From Jonesia denitrificans DSM 20603 (GTDB lineage: Bacteria; Actinomycetota; Actinomycetes; Actinomycetales; Cellulomonadaceae), in NCBI RefSeq assembly GCF_000024065.1, contig NC_013174.1:682001-746000 (forward strand): a stretch of DNA of 64,000 nucleotides, read 5' to 3'. Shown here one piece after another: positions 1 to 9,272 of the stretch; the stretch's first letter is position 1; every line of letters starts with the position of its first letter. Below the pieces are notes generated by a model. It ran no database searches. It had not been told where the DNA came from and worked only from the letters and a program-made list of their open reading frames with translations. Position numbers and translations under genes: made by a program.

Positions 1-498
1 TTTGGTGGGGGAGCAGCCCACACCACCCGCACATCGCTAGGCATTCATGTCCCCATGGCCACTGCGGTCGCTGATGTTGCTGCCGCCCGCCGTGACTACC
101 TCGACGAATCTGGTGGCCGGTACGTCCACGTGATCGCCGACGGCGGAGTTGGCCGTTCCGGTGACCTCGTCAAGGCGTTCGCTGTCGGCGCTGACGCGGT
201 CATGATCGGGGCTGGGCTTGCCCGCGCCAGCGAAGCACCAGGCCAAGGTTGGCACTGGGGGCCAGAAGCGCATCACCCACAACTGCCCCGTGGCGAGCGG
301 GTACACGTGGGCACCGCAGGTTCACTGGAGGAAATCCTCTTTGGCCCCGGAACCCGGGCAGATGGAACCCTTAACATGGTCGGGGCATTGCGCCGCGCCA
401 TGGCCACAACTGGATACAGCGAACTCAAGGAGTTCCAACGCATCGAAGTGGTGGTGTCCCCCTACGCTGGGTCTTCGCGACCAGCAACTGACGGGTAA
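1..498 (+). CDS. guaB3: GuaB3-family IMP dehydrogenase-related protein, 3' part
   Basis: The reading frame is open from base 1, so the N-terminus lies outside the window; 165 codons plus TAA are present. The visible part is the end of the TIM barrel of the IMPDH/GMP reductase superfamily: VIADGGVGRSGDLVKAFAVG and DAVMIGAGLARASEAPGQG match the phosphate-binding loops near the C-terminus, and the tail with GYSELKEFQRIEV is typical of the actinobacterial GuaB3 subgroup. The exact reaction of GuaB3 (IMP oxidation or a related purine step) cannot be decided from this fragment. It ends in front of a strong hairpin and converges with ackA. Confidence 0.88.
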   Translation, partial: FGGGAAHTTRTSLGIHVPMATAVADVAAARRDYLDESGGRYVHVIADGGVGRSGDLVKAFAVGADAVMIGAGLARASEAPGQGWHWGPEAHHPQLPRGERVHVGTAGSLEEILFGPGTRADGTLNMVGALRRAMATTGYSELKEFQRIEVVVSPYAGSSRPATDG

Positions 499-542
499 CA
501 CCCGATCGTGGCGCCGCGCCCCGCGTAAGCCCACTGATGCAT

Positions 543-588
543 ATGTACTGATGCCCACCCTGTTCACACAGGGTGGGCATCAGTACAT
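543..588. terminator. Bidirectional terminator between guaB3 and ackA
   Basis: A perfect 20-bp inverted repeat (arms 543-562 and 569-588) with a 6-base loop lies between the converging guaB3 and ackA stop codons. There is no long T-tract, but the position and symmetry fit a shared terminator. Confidence 0.75.
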
Positions 589-612
589 TGCCACGCCGAC
601 AACACCGTGCAG

Positions 613-1812
613 TTACGCCTCCACCAAAGCAAGAGTCTGGCGGGCAATGGCGAGTTCCTCATTGGTGGGGATCACAGCCACCGCGACGGTGGAGTCAGGT
701 GTGGACACGATCCGTGCTTCCTTAGACCGCACAGCGTTGGCTTCCTTGTCGATGCGCACCCCAAAACCGGCAAGCGCGTCGGCAACTCGTTCGCGGATGA
801 GGGCGTTATTCTCTCCTACCCCGGCGGTGAAGGTGATGACCTCAGGAAGACCTCCCAGGACAGCCATGTAGGAACCGATGTACTTCACAAGGCGGTGGAC
901 GTACACGTCGAAGGCGAGAGCTGCGTCCTGGTTCCCTGCCTCGATCATGGCGAGGACTTCGCGGAAGTCGTTGTTACCACAGAGTCCTTTGAGCCCTGAC
1001 TCTTTGTTGAGCAGGGTGTTGACTTCGTCGATGCTCAGCCCAGCGGCACGTTGCAGGTGCAGAACGATGGCGGGGTCCATGTCTCCCGTGCGCGTTCCCA
1101 TGACAAGCCCTTCCAAGGGAGTAAGTCCCATGGACGTGTCGACTGCGGTTCCGCCGGCAATTGCTGAGATGGACGCACCGGACCCGAGGTGTGCCACGAT
1201 CTGGTTGAACGAGGTGAGGTCGCGTCCAAGGAGGAGCGCTGCTTGTTCACTGACGTACTGGTGGCTGGTGCCGTGGAATCCGTATCGCCGGATGGAGTGT
1301 TCGGCGGCAAGGTCCTTGGGCAGCGCATAGGTGTACGCAGAGGCAGGCATCGTTTGGAAGAAAGACGTGTCGAAGACAACGACGTGGGGTATGTCGGAGA
1401 ACAGTTCGCGTGCCACCTCGATGCCGCGCACGCTTCCTGGGTTGTGGAGCGGGGCAAGGGGAATGAGGTCACGAATTTTTTCGACAACGTCATCATCGAC
1501 AACGGTGGGGTGAGGGAAGACGGATCCGCCTTGAACGACTCGGTGACCTACCGCAACAATGTGGGCGTCGGCGAGGCGTGGGCCGTGGGTGTCAAAGAGG
1601 CGAAGGACTTCGCGAAGACCATGACCGTGGTCAGTGATGGGCAGTTCTTCGCTGTGTTCTTCTCCGTGGTAACGGTGCTCGACGAGGCCGTTGCTTTCCC
1701 CGATGCGTTCGACAAGCCCACCGGCGATTGCTTCACCGGAGGTGGGGTCAACGAGCTGGTATTTGATCGTGGACGATCCGGCGTTGATGACAAGAACTGT
1801 TGCGTGTGACAT
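613..1812 (-). CDS. ackA: Acetate kinase
   Basis: Interconverts acetyl phosphate + ADP and acetate + ATP in the cytoplasm; partner of Pta. The N-terminal phosphate-binding strand VLVINAGSSTIKYQL, the HRVVQGG and RYGFHGTSH motifs, and the AHLGSGAS and FTAGVGENN loops are all present, and 399 aa is the usual family length. I start at ATG 1812 (GGAG about 10 bases upstream, giving MSHATVLVI) rather than the in-frame GTG at 1851, which would overlap the pta stop but add 13 atypical residues. It lies 35 bases downstream of pta, so the two form an operon. Confidence 0.95.
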   Translation of the reverse strand: MSHATVLVINAGSSTIKYQLVDPTSGEAIAGGLVERIGESNGLVEHRYHGEEHSEELPITDHGHGLREVLRLFDTHGPRLADAHIVAVGHRVVQGGSVFPHPTVVDDDVVEKIRDLIPLAPLHNPGSVRGIEVARELFSDIPHVVVFDTSFFQTMPASAYTYALPKDLAAEHSIRRYGFHGTSHQYVSEQAALLLGRDLTSFNQIVAHLGSGASISAIAGGTAVDTSMGLTPLEGLVMGTRTGDMDPAIVLHLQRAAGLSIDEVNTLLNKESGLKGLCGNNDFREVLAMIEAGNQDAALAFDVYVHRLVKYIGSYMAVLGGLPEVITFTAGVGENNALIRERVADALAGFGVRIDKEANAVRSKEARIVSTPDSTVAVAVIPTNEELAIARQTLALVEA

Positions 1813-1847
1813 ACCTGGTGTGTTCTCCGTGTTCGTTGGTGGCCAGA

Positions 1848-3947
1848 TCACGAGGCGGGCTGGTTTTGTGCTTGGATTGCGGTGATCGCGACGGTGTTGA
1901 CGATGTCTTGGACTAGTGCGCCGCGCGACAAGTCGTTGACAGGTTTACGTAGCCCCTGAAGAACTGGGCCGACAGCCACAGCACCGGCTGAGCGTTGGAC
2001 TGCTTTGTACGTGTTGTTCCCAGTGTTGAGGTCGGGGAAGATGAACACGGTTGCACGCCCAGCGACCGCAGAGTCAGGCAGTTTGGAGGCAGCAACTGAG
2101 GCGTCAACTGCGGCGTCGTACTGAATGGGGCCTTCAACTTCGAGGTCAGGGCGGCGTTCGCGAACAATTTCGGTGGCTGCGCGGACCTTGTCGACGTCCA
2201 CACCAGTGCCGGAGTCTCCTGTTGAGTAGGAGAGCATGGCAATGCGGGGGGAGACCCCAAACTGTGCTGCTGTTTGCGCGGAGGAGATCGCGATGTCGGC
2301 GAGTTGTTCCGCTGTGGGGTCAGGGTTGACTGCGCAGTCACCGTAGACGAGGACACGGTCTTCGAGGCACATGAAGAACACGGAGGAGACCACGGATACG
2401 TCAGGAACTGTTTTGATGATTTCGAAGGCGGGGCGGATGGTGTGTGCTGTGGTGTGTGCGGCACCGGACACCATTCCGTCTGCGAGCCCGAGTTGCACCA
2501 TCATGGTTCCGAAGTAGGACACAGAGGAGACGATTTCCCGGGCGCGGTCAACGGTGACGCCTTTGTGGGCGCGGAGTTGGGCGTATTCTTGCGCGAACCG
2601 TTCATGCATCTCACCGGATTTGGGGTTGATGATTTGGGCATCTGAGATATCGAGGCCCAGTTCGGTGGCGCGTGCTCGGATCAGTGGTTCGTCACCAAGG
2701 ATGGTCAGGTCAGCGACTTGACGTTGCAACAGTGTGGATGCGGCGCGCAGGATACGGTCGTCAGTTCCTTCGGGGAGAACAATGTGTTTTTTGTCTTCCC
2801 GCGCCCGGGCAAGAAGATCGTATTCGAACATGAGGGGGGTGACGGCTTCTGGTCGTTGCACTTCGAGTGCAGCCAGGATCGCCTGGGAGTCAATGTTTTG
2901 TTCGAACAGGGCAAGGGCTGTGTCGACTTTGCGTTGCGCTTCTTTGGACAGGCGTCCGCGGACAGATGCGGCGGCTGAAGCGGTGCGGAAGGTTCCCAGT
3001 GAGGTGTGAATGATGGGTACGGAGGGGTTGATGTCGTCGAGGAGGCGTGAGACGTTTTCCGGGGGGTAGAACCCGCCGTTGAGGATGATACCTGCAAGTG
3101 ATGGAAACGACTTTGCGGTTTGCGCTACAAGCAGTCCGAGAAGCACATCGACTCGGTCACCGGGGGTGATGACCACGGCGCCGTCGACGAGCTTTTCGAG
3201 GAGGTGGTCGAAGGTCATCGCTCCAACGAGGACGTCGAGGACTTCACGTCCCAGGAGTTCGTCGTCACCGTTAACAAGTTCACCACCTACCGCGCGCATG
3301 AGTTGTTGGACGGTGGGTGCGGTGAGGAAAGGCTCTTCCGGGACTGTCCAGGTGGGGACGGTCACATCGGCGAAGACTTGTTGCACGGCGGGGATGGAGC
3401 CGGTGAGGCAGCGGTTGACGATTGTCCCCATGACGGAGGCGTAGTTGGCGCTCAACTCTGAGACGGAGACGTCGAAGAGTTGGCGGATTCCTTCTGGGGA
3501 CCGACCGTTTCCGGACAGGACGAGGAGGACGGGGGCGCCCAGGTTCGCTGCGATCCGGGCGTTGAAGGCAAGCTCAGTGGGGCCGGCAACGTCAGTGTAG
3601 TCGGATCCAACAATGACCACAGCGTCGCAGTTGCGTTCCATCTCGCGGTATCGGGCCACGATGTTGGCGAGAGCTGCTTCGGGGTCGTGGTGGACTTCGG
3701 CGTAGGTTGCGCCGGTGCATTGATCGTAGGAGAGGTCGACGCCATCGTGGGCGAGGAGGAGCTCGAGAACGTAGTCGCGTTCGCCGACTTCGTCGCGTGA
3801 GTTTGCTCCGTTGCGGGTGATGGGGCGGAACACCCCGACGCGTTGTACTTGCCGGCTGAGGAGATCAACGACGCCGAGGGCGATTGTTGATTTACCGGTT
3901 TCTCCTTCGGGTGAGGAGATGTAGACGCTGCGGGCTTTGCTGCTCAC
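1848..3947 (-). CDS. pta: Phosphate acetyltransferase
   Basis: Converts acetyl-CoA + phosphate to acetyl phosphate + CoA. The 699-aa protein has the long actinobacterial/enterobacterial layout: an N-terminal BioD-like P-loop domain (ISSPEGETGKSTIALG, residues ~10-25), a central DRTGG domain, and the C-terminal catalytic PTA_PTB domain from about residue 380 (HIVLPEGTDDRILRAA, SYSTGDSGTGVDVDKV, FPDLNTGNNTYKAVQR). The start is GTG 3947 with GGAGG 8 bases upstream. It is first in the pta-ackA operon. Confidence 0.96.
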   Translation of the reverse strand: MSSKARSVYISSPEGETGKSTIALGVVDLLSRQVQRVGVFRPITRNGANSRDEVGERDYVLELLLAHDGVDLSYDQCTGATYAEVHHDPEAALANIVARYREMERNCDAVVIVGSDYTDVAGPTELAFNARIAANLGAPVLLVLSGNGRSPEGIRQLFDVSVSELSANYASVMGTIVNRCLTGSIPAVQQVFADVTVPTWTVPEEPFLTAPTVQQLMRAVGGELVNGDDELLGREVLDVLVGAMTFDHLLEKLVDGAVVITPGDRVDVLLGLLVAQTAKSFPSLAGIILNGGFYPPENVSRLLDDINPSVPIIHTSLGTFRTASAAASVRGRLSKEAQRKVDTALALFEQNIDSQAILAALEVQRPEAVTPLMFEYDLLARAREDKKHIVLPEGTDDRILRAASTLLQRQVADLTILGDEPLIRARATELGLDISDAQIINPKSGEMHERFAQEYAQLRAHKGVTVDRAREIVSSVSYFGTMMVQLGLADGMVSGAAHTTAHTIRPAFEIIKTVPDVSVVSSVFFMCLEDRVLVYGDCAVNPDPTAEQLADIAISSAQTAAQFGVSPRIAMLSYSTGDSGTGVDVDKVRAATEIVRERRPDLEVEGPIQYDAAVDASVAASKLPDSAVAGRATVFIFPDLNTGNNTYKAVQRSAGAVAVGPVLQGLRKPVNDLSRGALVQDIVNTVAITAIQAQNQPAS

Positions 3948-4317
3948 TTTTCCGCCTCCGTGGCTTGTGCACGATCCGGGTTGTCGTGCCGTGGTGTGGT
4001 GTCAACGGGTGTTCTGTGACGGCGCGTGGGTGATGTGGTGAGGCTTTCATCCTCATCATGTCATGTCGCTTGTGACACCAAAAGCTGAGGCAACGTCGTG
4101 CGACGATGCCGCTGCTTATGGACCACGGCGTCGCACTCATCTTTTCGTACATTACGCCGTAAAAGACTGGGCCTTAAGGACCACGGCTCGGATAAAACTG
4201 GGTGAGCGGGATTATTCGGGCGGTGATATCGGTCACCTGGGGTCCATCTGGCCTGGTTTGTGGCACATCTGTTTTGGTATAGCCTTGGTTGGCGCTATTC
4301 CTGGGTGGGGTGAACGT
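3948..4317. other. Intergenic region between pta and SURF1
   Basis: 370 bases between divergent genes. It must hold the pta-ackA promoter on the minus strand (a possible -10 TAATGT, read on the minus strand, lies near 4150-4156) and the upstream part of the SURF1 promoter. An 85-codon open frame at 4063-4320 has no ribosome site, no recognisable domain and runs into the SURF1 promoter, so I do not call it a gene. Confidence 0.4.
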
Positions 4318-4323
4318 TAGGCT
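4318..4323 (+). promoter_or_regulatory. -10 element of SURF1 (leaderless)
   Basis: TAGGCT (TANNNT class) ends 6 bases before GTG 4330. No ribosome site is present, so transcription probably starts at or beside the start codon. The 11-mer CGTTAGGCTGG also occurs in front of pcrA. Confidence 0.6.
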
Positions 4324-4329
4324 GGTGGG

Positions 4330-5265
4330 GTGGCAACTTCTTCACGTGATAGCGAACCGGTGACCCTGCGTGCATTTGTCCGGCAAGCCTGTGCGCCCAG
4401 GTATCTTGCGCTCTTGGTCGTGTTCCTTGCTGTGGCGGCGCTCTGCGCCCGCTTGGGCGTGTGGCAGTTGGATCGTGCGTTTGAGCGCGCTGAGTTAAGC
4501 AGGGTTCAGGAACAAGCTGAGGCGGAGGCTGAGCAGCCACCGTTTCTCGGCGAAGTCCTCACCCCGCAAACAACGTTTCCTGGCAACTTGGTGGGCCAGC
4601 GTGCGGTGGTGACCGGTGAGTTTGTGCCTGAGACTACGCGTGTGGTGTCAGGGCGCACCATTGGCCAGGGCGAGGGTGTGTTACTCGTCGATGCGCTGCG
4701 TGTGACTGATGATGGTTCCGCTGGAGCGTCGTGGGCCCACTTGTCACAGCCACCTTTCCTGGCTGTTGTTCGAGGGTGGTTGCCCAAGGATGCTGTCGGG
4801 GATGACGGGTGGCTCACTGACCAGTGGGCTGATGTGGTGGTTCCACCAGCAGGGGAGGTCACCGTCGAAGGGTGGTTGCAAGCAAGTGAGTCAACTTTGC
4901 CTTCAGATTCGGCTGGTGTTGTGGTCTCGTCGCTGTCGACTGCCGCTCTCGCTAACGCGTGGGATGCCCCGGGTTACGGCGGGTATCTGGTCGTGATTGA
5001 CAGTGATCCGGAGCAGTCTGATGCTCTGACATTGTTGCCCCGACCCACGATTGAGGGGGGTGACGGTGTGAACGTGCAGAACTTCTTCTATGCGTTGCAG
5101 TGGTGGGTGTTTGGACTGTTTGCCGTTGCGTTGTGGTCACGCCTGGTTGTTGATGCGGTGAAGGACCAGGCGGTGTCGGTGTCCCAGAACCCGTTTGCCC
5201 AGTTGAACGCGCAAGCCCACGACACAGGGGTCGGCATTGACAACAATGCACCACCACGCACATGA
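4330..5265 (+). CDS. SURF1 family membrane protein
   Basis: SURF1/Shy1-type protein linked to assembly of haem-copper cytochrome oxidase. The topology is the family's: one N-terminal membrane segment (residues ~22-45, ending RLGVWQLDRAFERAEL), a large extracytoplasmic domain containing GQRAVVTGEFVPET and VVRGWLPKD, and a C-terminal membrane segment (~250-273, FFYALQWWVFGLFAVALW). Length 311 aa is normal for actinobacteria. The GTG start follows a leaderless-type promoter. It converges on the ABC exporter genes with 8 bases between stop codons. Confidence 0.88.
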   Translation: MATSSRDSEPVTLRAFVRQACAPRYLALLVVFLAVAALCARLGVWQLDRAFERAELSRVQEQAEAEAEQPPFLGEVLTPQTTFPGNLVGQRAVVTGEFVPETTRVVSGRTIGQGEGVLLVDALRVTDDGSAGASWAHLSQPPFLAVVRGWLPKDAVGDDGWLTDQWADVVVPPAGEVTVEGWLQASESTLPSDSAGVVVSSLSTAALANAWDAPGYGGYLVVIDSDPEQSDALTLLPRPTIEGGDGVNVQNFFYALQWWVFGLFAVALWSRLVVDAVKDQAVSVSQNPFAQLNAQAHDTGVGIDNNAPPRT

Positions 5266-5273
5266 CGAGGGTG

Positions 5274-7061
5274 TCATGTGCGTGGCGACGTGGGTGGTGA
5301 GGTGACGGAGTCCTGTTGCCAAGAATGCCACAGGTTCGCGTAGGACCCCTGGCGTGCAACAAGTTCGTCATGTGAACCTAGTTCGGTGATTTTGCCACCG
5401 TCAACAACAGCGACACGGTCAGCGTCGTGTGCGGTATGGAGCCGGTGGGCGATAGCGATGACCGTGCGCCCGGTCAGGACTGAGGCCATGGATCGTTCGA
5501 GGTCGCGCGCTGCACGCGGGTCGAGCAAACTGGTCGCTTCGTCCAGGATGAGGGTGTGGGGGTCCAAGATGATGAGTCGCGCTAACGCGATTTGCTGAGC
5601 CTGAGCAGGACTGAGTGGGTGTCCCCCTGAACCTACTTCGGTGTCGAGTCCTTCTGGGAGTTCGTCAACCCACGACAATGCTCCTACTGCGTCGAGAGCC
5701 TGGCGAGCATCATGGTGGGTGGCGTGGGGATCCGCCAGTGTGATGTTGTGTGCGAGGGTTCCGACGAACACGTGGTGTTCTTGGGTGACCAATGCAACAT
5801 GAGTGCGTAGGTCGTTGACAGTGAGATCGACCAACGGGACATCTCCTACTGTGACGGTGCCTGCCGTGGGTGGGTGAATACCAGCGAGCATGCGCCCCAG
5901 GGTGGATTTCCCGGCCCCGGACGGGCCGACAACTGCCAGGCGTTCCCCGGGTGTCAGGGCAAGGGACACCGAGTGGAGGACGTTGTGTCCTTCACGGTAG
6001 GCGTAAGTGACGTTGTGGGCGTTGATGACCTCGTGACTGGGGTGCGCACCGGTTGCGGTGCGGTCTTGGGCAATGTGGTGCACACCGATAATGCGGGCCA
6101 TGGAGGTGGCAGCTACCTGCGTTTCGTCAAGCCAGAACACAAGATCCCAGATGGGGCCAATCATTTGGATGGCATAAAGGAGTACGGTCGTGACCGCACC
6201 AACTGTAGCGTGACCGCCAGAGACCATGACCGCCCCCCAGATCAACACGGTGATAGGGGCGAGCGCGAAAGCAAAATCCATCCCAGGGATCAACACGGTG
6301 CGCAGGTTCACGGTCCGGCGTTCGGCAGCGATCGAGTTCGTGATGTCCTGCTCGAGGAGGGCAACCCGCTGGCTGGCGAGATTTAGTGTTTCGACGGTGT
6401 GAGCACCGTCGACTGTTTCGGTGATGTCTGCGTAGGTGCGAGCGTAACTTGCTGATTCGGCGAGGTAACGGGGAGCGGCACGACGCAGGTACCAGCGTGC
6501 CACGCCGATGAGCAGGGGGCTTCCGGCGAAGACAGCAAGTGCCACGGGGGGCGACACCGCGATCGTGGCGATGAGTGTCATGAGGACAGTGGCCGTTGAC
6601 ACCAGGATTTGGGGGACACCGAACCGCACGGTGTGTTGGACGCGGTTGATGTCGTGGGTGGTCCGCGACACGAGGTCACCGGTCCCGGACCGCTCCACGA
6701 TAGACAGGGGAAGGGAGGTCACGGTGGAAAGGAAATCTTCACGTAGTTCAGCGAAGGCTTTTTCCCCGAGAACCATGGCGTGAAGTCGTGCGAATCGGAC
6801 AAGGACTGCTTGGGTGAGAAGCGCACCGGCCAGCAGCGCAACCATTGTGGTGATGTACGTGGCGGTTGTGCCGGCAGTGAGTGCGTCCACGAGCTGTCCC
6901 ACAACAGCAGGGCCAGCGAGACCTGCGATTGCGCCCAGGGTTTGGAGGACAATGACGAGTGTGAGCGTCCGGGAGTTGCGGCGCACCATACCAGTGGCGT
7001 ATTCGCGGACTTGGGGTCCGGTGGCGACTGGGAGGAAAGGCGAGGTTTCAGTGTGTGACAT
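5274..7061 (-). CDS. ABC exporter, half-transporter with intact Walker A/B but degenerate signature
   Basis: A 595-aa fused permease-ATPase (type IV exporter fold): six membrane segments in residues ~25-310, nucleotide-binding domain from ~345. Walker A GPSGAGKST (~378-386), Walker B LILDEATS (~505-512) and the H-loop AIAHRL are canonical, but the signature that should be LSGGQ reads LSPAQAQQ (~483). Its upstream partner (7048-8817) has the opposite defects, so the two should form a heterodimer with one working composite ATP site. The start ATG 7061 lies 14 bases inside the end of the partner gene, so translation is coupled. Substrate unknown; drug, lipid or peptide export is possible. Confidence 0.9.
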   Translation of the reverse strand: MSHTETSPFLPVATGPQVREYATGMVRRNSRTLTLVIVLQTLGAIAGLAGPAVVGQLVDALTAGTTATYITTMVALLAGALLTQAVLVRFARLHAMVLGEKAFAELREDFLSTVTSLPLSIVERSGTGDLVSRTTHDINRVQHTVRFGVPQILVSTATVLMTLIATIAVSPPVALAVFAGSPLLIGVARWYLRRAAPRYLAESASYARTYADITETVDGAHTVETLNLASQRVALLEQDITNSIAAERRTVNLRTVLIPGMDFAFALAPITVLIWGAVMVSGGHATVGAVTTVLLYAIQMIGPIWDLVFWLDETQVAATSMARIIGVHHIAQDRTATGAHPSHEVINAHNVTYAYREGHNVLHSVSLALTPGERLAVVGPSGAGKSTLGRMLAGIHPPTAGTVTVGDVPLVDLTVNDLRTHVALVTQEHHVFVGTLAHNITLADPHATHHDARQALDAVGALSWVDELPEGLDTEVGSGGHPLSPAQAQQIALARLIILDPHTLILDEATSLLDPRAARDLERSMASVLTGRTVIAIAHRLHTAHDADRVAVVDGGKITELGSHDELVARQGSYANLWHSWQQDSVTSPPTSPRT

Positions 7062-8817
7062 GGGTGGTGTCCTCGTCGGTCAGGGTGCGCGTTGTCGTGG
7101 CGCGGTAGGTGCGGGCTTGGGGTGTGTCGCCGGTGAGTAAGTCGTGGTGTGTTCCAGACCCCAGAAGCGTGCCGTGTGCGTCGAGCACATGGATGATGTC
7201 CATGTGTTCCAACATGAGGGGGCTGGTCGTGGCGATGAGTGTGGCTTTCCCGGCACGTTCGGCGGCGATGTGCGCTGAGATTCGTGCTTCAGTGTGTGCG
7301 TCCACTGCTGAGGTCGGGTCGATGAGCAGGAGACGGGGAGACTGGGTGAGTAAGGCCCGGGCTAGGGCAACACGTTGTCGTTGACCGCCGGATAAGCTCC
7401 GGCCTTTTTCTGGCAAGGGGGAGTCGAGGCCGTCGGGAACGGATTCGAGTACATCGTGGCAGGCAGTGAGGTCGATGGCGTGCATGATCTCGTCGTCCGG
7501 TCGGGTCATTCGACCAGTGAGGGCTTCACGCAGGGTCCCGGAGAAGATGTGGGGGGTGGATTCGGACACGGTGATGGCCGTGCGTAATGCGTCTTTGGTG
7601 TACTCGGTGAGGGGCACGTGATCCAGGGAGACCGGGGTGTGAACTTCCAGCGTGTCATGGAGTCGTGCCATGCGGCGGAGTACGGTGGCACTCACGTCAG
7701 GGTCTTCGCACACCAGTGCAGCGCAGGTGGCAGCAGGGAGCTGGATCCCGGTGGTGTGATCGATGAGGATTGCATCATCAGGCACTTGGGTTCGGGTACC
7801 GGTGTCAGTCACCGTGTTGGTGACACGCAGGACGCGGAGCACTTTTGATGCAGCCACATGGGTCCGAATAGCCACTTGAACGGTCATGATGAGGTTTTGC
7901 ATCGGCCATGTCAGGAACGCGGCGTATCCGTAGAAGGTGACAAGTTGGCCGGGCGTAATGCGTCCAGCGAGTGCTTCGAGAGCGCCGACCCACAAGATGA
8001 TGATGACGAACCCGCCGGGAAGGAGAACTTGCAGCCCGTCCATGAGGGATTGCAGATGCGCAACCTTGTTGCCGGCAGTTCGGACCCGTTGGGACTGCTC
8101 GTGATATTGGCGAGTAAAGACGCGTTCACCACCAATTCCGCGCAAGATTCGCAGACCTGAGACGGTGTCGGATCCAAGGGAGGTGAGACGTCCCGTGGCT
8201 TCTCGTTGATTGTCTTGTCGGCGCTGCAACGGACGGACAAGGAAGGTGAGGATCAGAGCTACTGCGGGCAGGCCAATTGCAATGATGATTCCCAGCGTGG
8301 GGGAGGTGGCAAGCATGATGATGGTGACAACAACATAGGTGGCTAACGACCCAAAGAACCGGGCAAGTTGGAAGTACAGATCGCCAATACGGTGGGCATC
8401 TGTGGCAACAGATGCGACAACTTCACCGGTGGGGAGTTCATCTCGGATGGCATCGCCCGTGGTGGCAACGGTATGCCCAAGAAGGCGTGAGGTGGTCAGC
8501 GCAGCACGGATCCACGAGTAGGTGTCATGGCGGTGACCGATCGCACCAAAGATCACTTGAATGAGTGCCGCGGCGAGCATGACCCCAGCCCACATCATCA
8601 AGGTTGAGGTGAGCCCGTTGTCCAGTCCTGCATCGATCGCACGACCGCCAGCAAATGGGGTGACCGCTTGGGTGAGAAAGCTGATCATGCCGCACACCAT
8701 GGAGATCGCGATAATGCGCCGTTGTTGCCCGGCAAGCCACACCAGGTACCGGGTCGGTGAGGTGAGGGTTGAGGCTGGGGGAGTCTTGTCAGTCAGGGTC
8801 CACACAGTTGTGTACAT
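7048..8817 (-). CDS. ABC exporter, half-transporter with intact signature but destroyed ATP site
   Basis: A 589-aa permease-ATPase half-transporter. The membrane domain (residues ~30-320) is ordinary and the signature LSGGQRQRVALARAL (~473) is perfect. Where Walker A should be (~365-385) the sequence is ALVCEDPDVSATVLRRMA, with no GxxGxGKS/T. Walker B reads LLLIDPTSAVD, replacing the usual Asp by Ile, and the H-loop histidine is replaced (ATTSPL). The domain can therefore offer its signature to the partner but probably cannot hydrolyse ATP itself. No frameshift is visible; the frame is open throughout. An AGGGG about 10 bases before ATG 8817 serves as ribosome site. First gene of a two-gene operon. 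Confidence 0.88.
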   Translation of the reverse strand: MYTTVWTLTDKTPPASTLTSPTRYLVWLAGQQRRIIAISMVCGMISFLTQAVTPFAGGRAIDAGLDNGLTSTLMMWAGVMLAAALIQVIFGAIGHRHDTYSWIRAALTTSRLLGHTVATTGDAIRDELPTGEVVASVATDAHRIGDLYFQLARFFGSLATYVVVTIIMLATSPTLGIIIAIGLPAVALILTFLVRPLQRRQDNQREATGRLTSLGSDTVSGLRILRGIGGERVFTRQYHEQSQRVRTAGNKVAHLQSLMDGLQVLLPGGFVIIILWVGALEALAGRITPGQLVTFYGYAAFLTWPMQNLIMTVQVAIRTHVAASKVLRVLRVTNTVTDTGTRTQVPDDAILIDHTTGIQLPAATCAALVCEDPDVSATVLRRMARLHDTLEVHTPVSLDHVPLTEYTKDALRTAITVSESTPHIFSGTLREALTGRMTRPDDEIMHAIDLTACHDVLESVPDGLDSPLPEKGRSLSGGQRQRVALARALLTQSPRLLLIDPTSAVDAHTEARISAHIAAERAGKATLIATTSPLMLEHMDIIHVLDAHGTLLGSGTHHDLLTGDTPQARTYRATTTRTLTDEDTTHVTH

Positions 8818-8862
8818 TAGAGTGTGCCCCTGACATGTGGGTAGTTGTTTTTACACCTGAGG

Positions 8863-9267
8863 ATGGTAACGAACGCCATGACGGATGCGCAGACACAGGG
8901 TGAACGCCAAAACCGCATCATTGATCGTGCGGCGTCAGCTCTTCGCCGCTACCAGGTGATGGCCTACGTGACCGGCGTGATGTTGCTCTTGCTCACCGTG
9001 GAAATGCTCATCATTTATGCGTTCCAGGCCACTCATCTGAAGCCGTACATTGCATGGATCCCGTTCGCGCACGGGTGGATTTATGTGGTCTATCTCATCA
9101 CAGTGGTCGACATGTGGGTCAAAATGCGTTGGGACTTCACGCGACTCATCACCATGATCCTAGGCGGCGTGGTTCCAGTCATGTCGTTTGTGGTTGAGCG
9201 CCGGGTCACTGTTGACGCTCACGCTCGGCTGGCAGCAGCGCGTGACCTGGCACGAGGAGTAGCCTGA
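8863..9267 (+). CDS. DUF3817 membrane protein
   Basis: Small integral membrane protein of the DUF3817 type: three hydrophobic segments, including VMAYVTGVMLLLLTVEMLI and a conserved block with PFAHGWIYVVYLITVVDMW. Function unknown. In many actinobacteria DUF3817 lies next to guaA, as here (one gene between). The start is uncertain: ATG 8863, ATG 8878 and an upstream TTG 8845 are all in frame and none has a good ribosome site; 8863 is chosen because TACACC lies 5 bases upstream, resembling the leaderless promoters of this genome. Confidence 0.75.
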   Translation: MVTNAMTDAQTQGERQNRIIDRAASALRRYQVMAYVTGVMLLLLTVEMLIIYAFQATHLKPYIAWIPFAHGWIYVVYLITVVDMWVKMRWDFTRLITMILGGVVPVMSFVVERRVTVDAHARLAAARDLARGVA

Positions 9268-9272
9268 CCCAG

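Noticed and set aside
4063-4320. 85-codon open frame between pta and SURF1
   Set aside because: No ribosome site, no domain, ends in the SURF1 promoter; composition alone explains it.
7666-7722. Pseudogene or frameshift in the ABC exporter because Walker A is missing
   Set aside because: The frame is open over the full length, the signature motif downstream is intact, and the partner has complementary changes.
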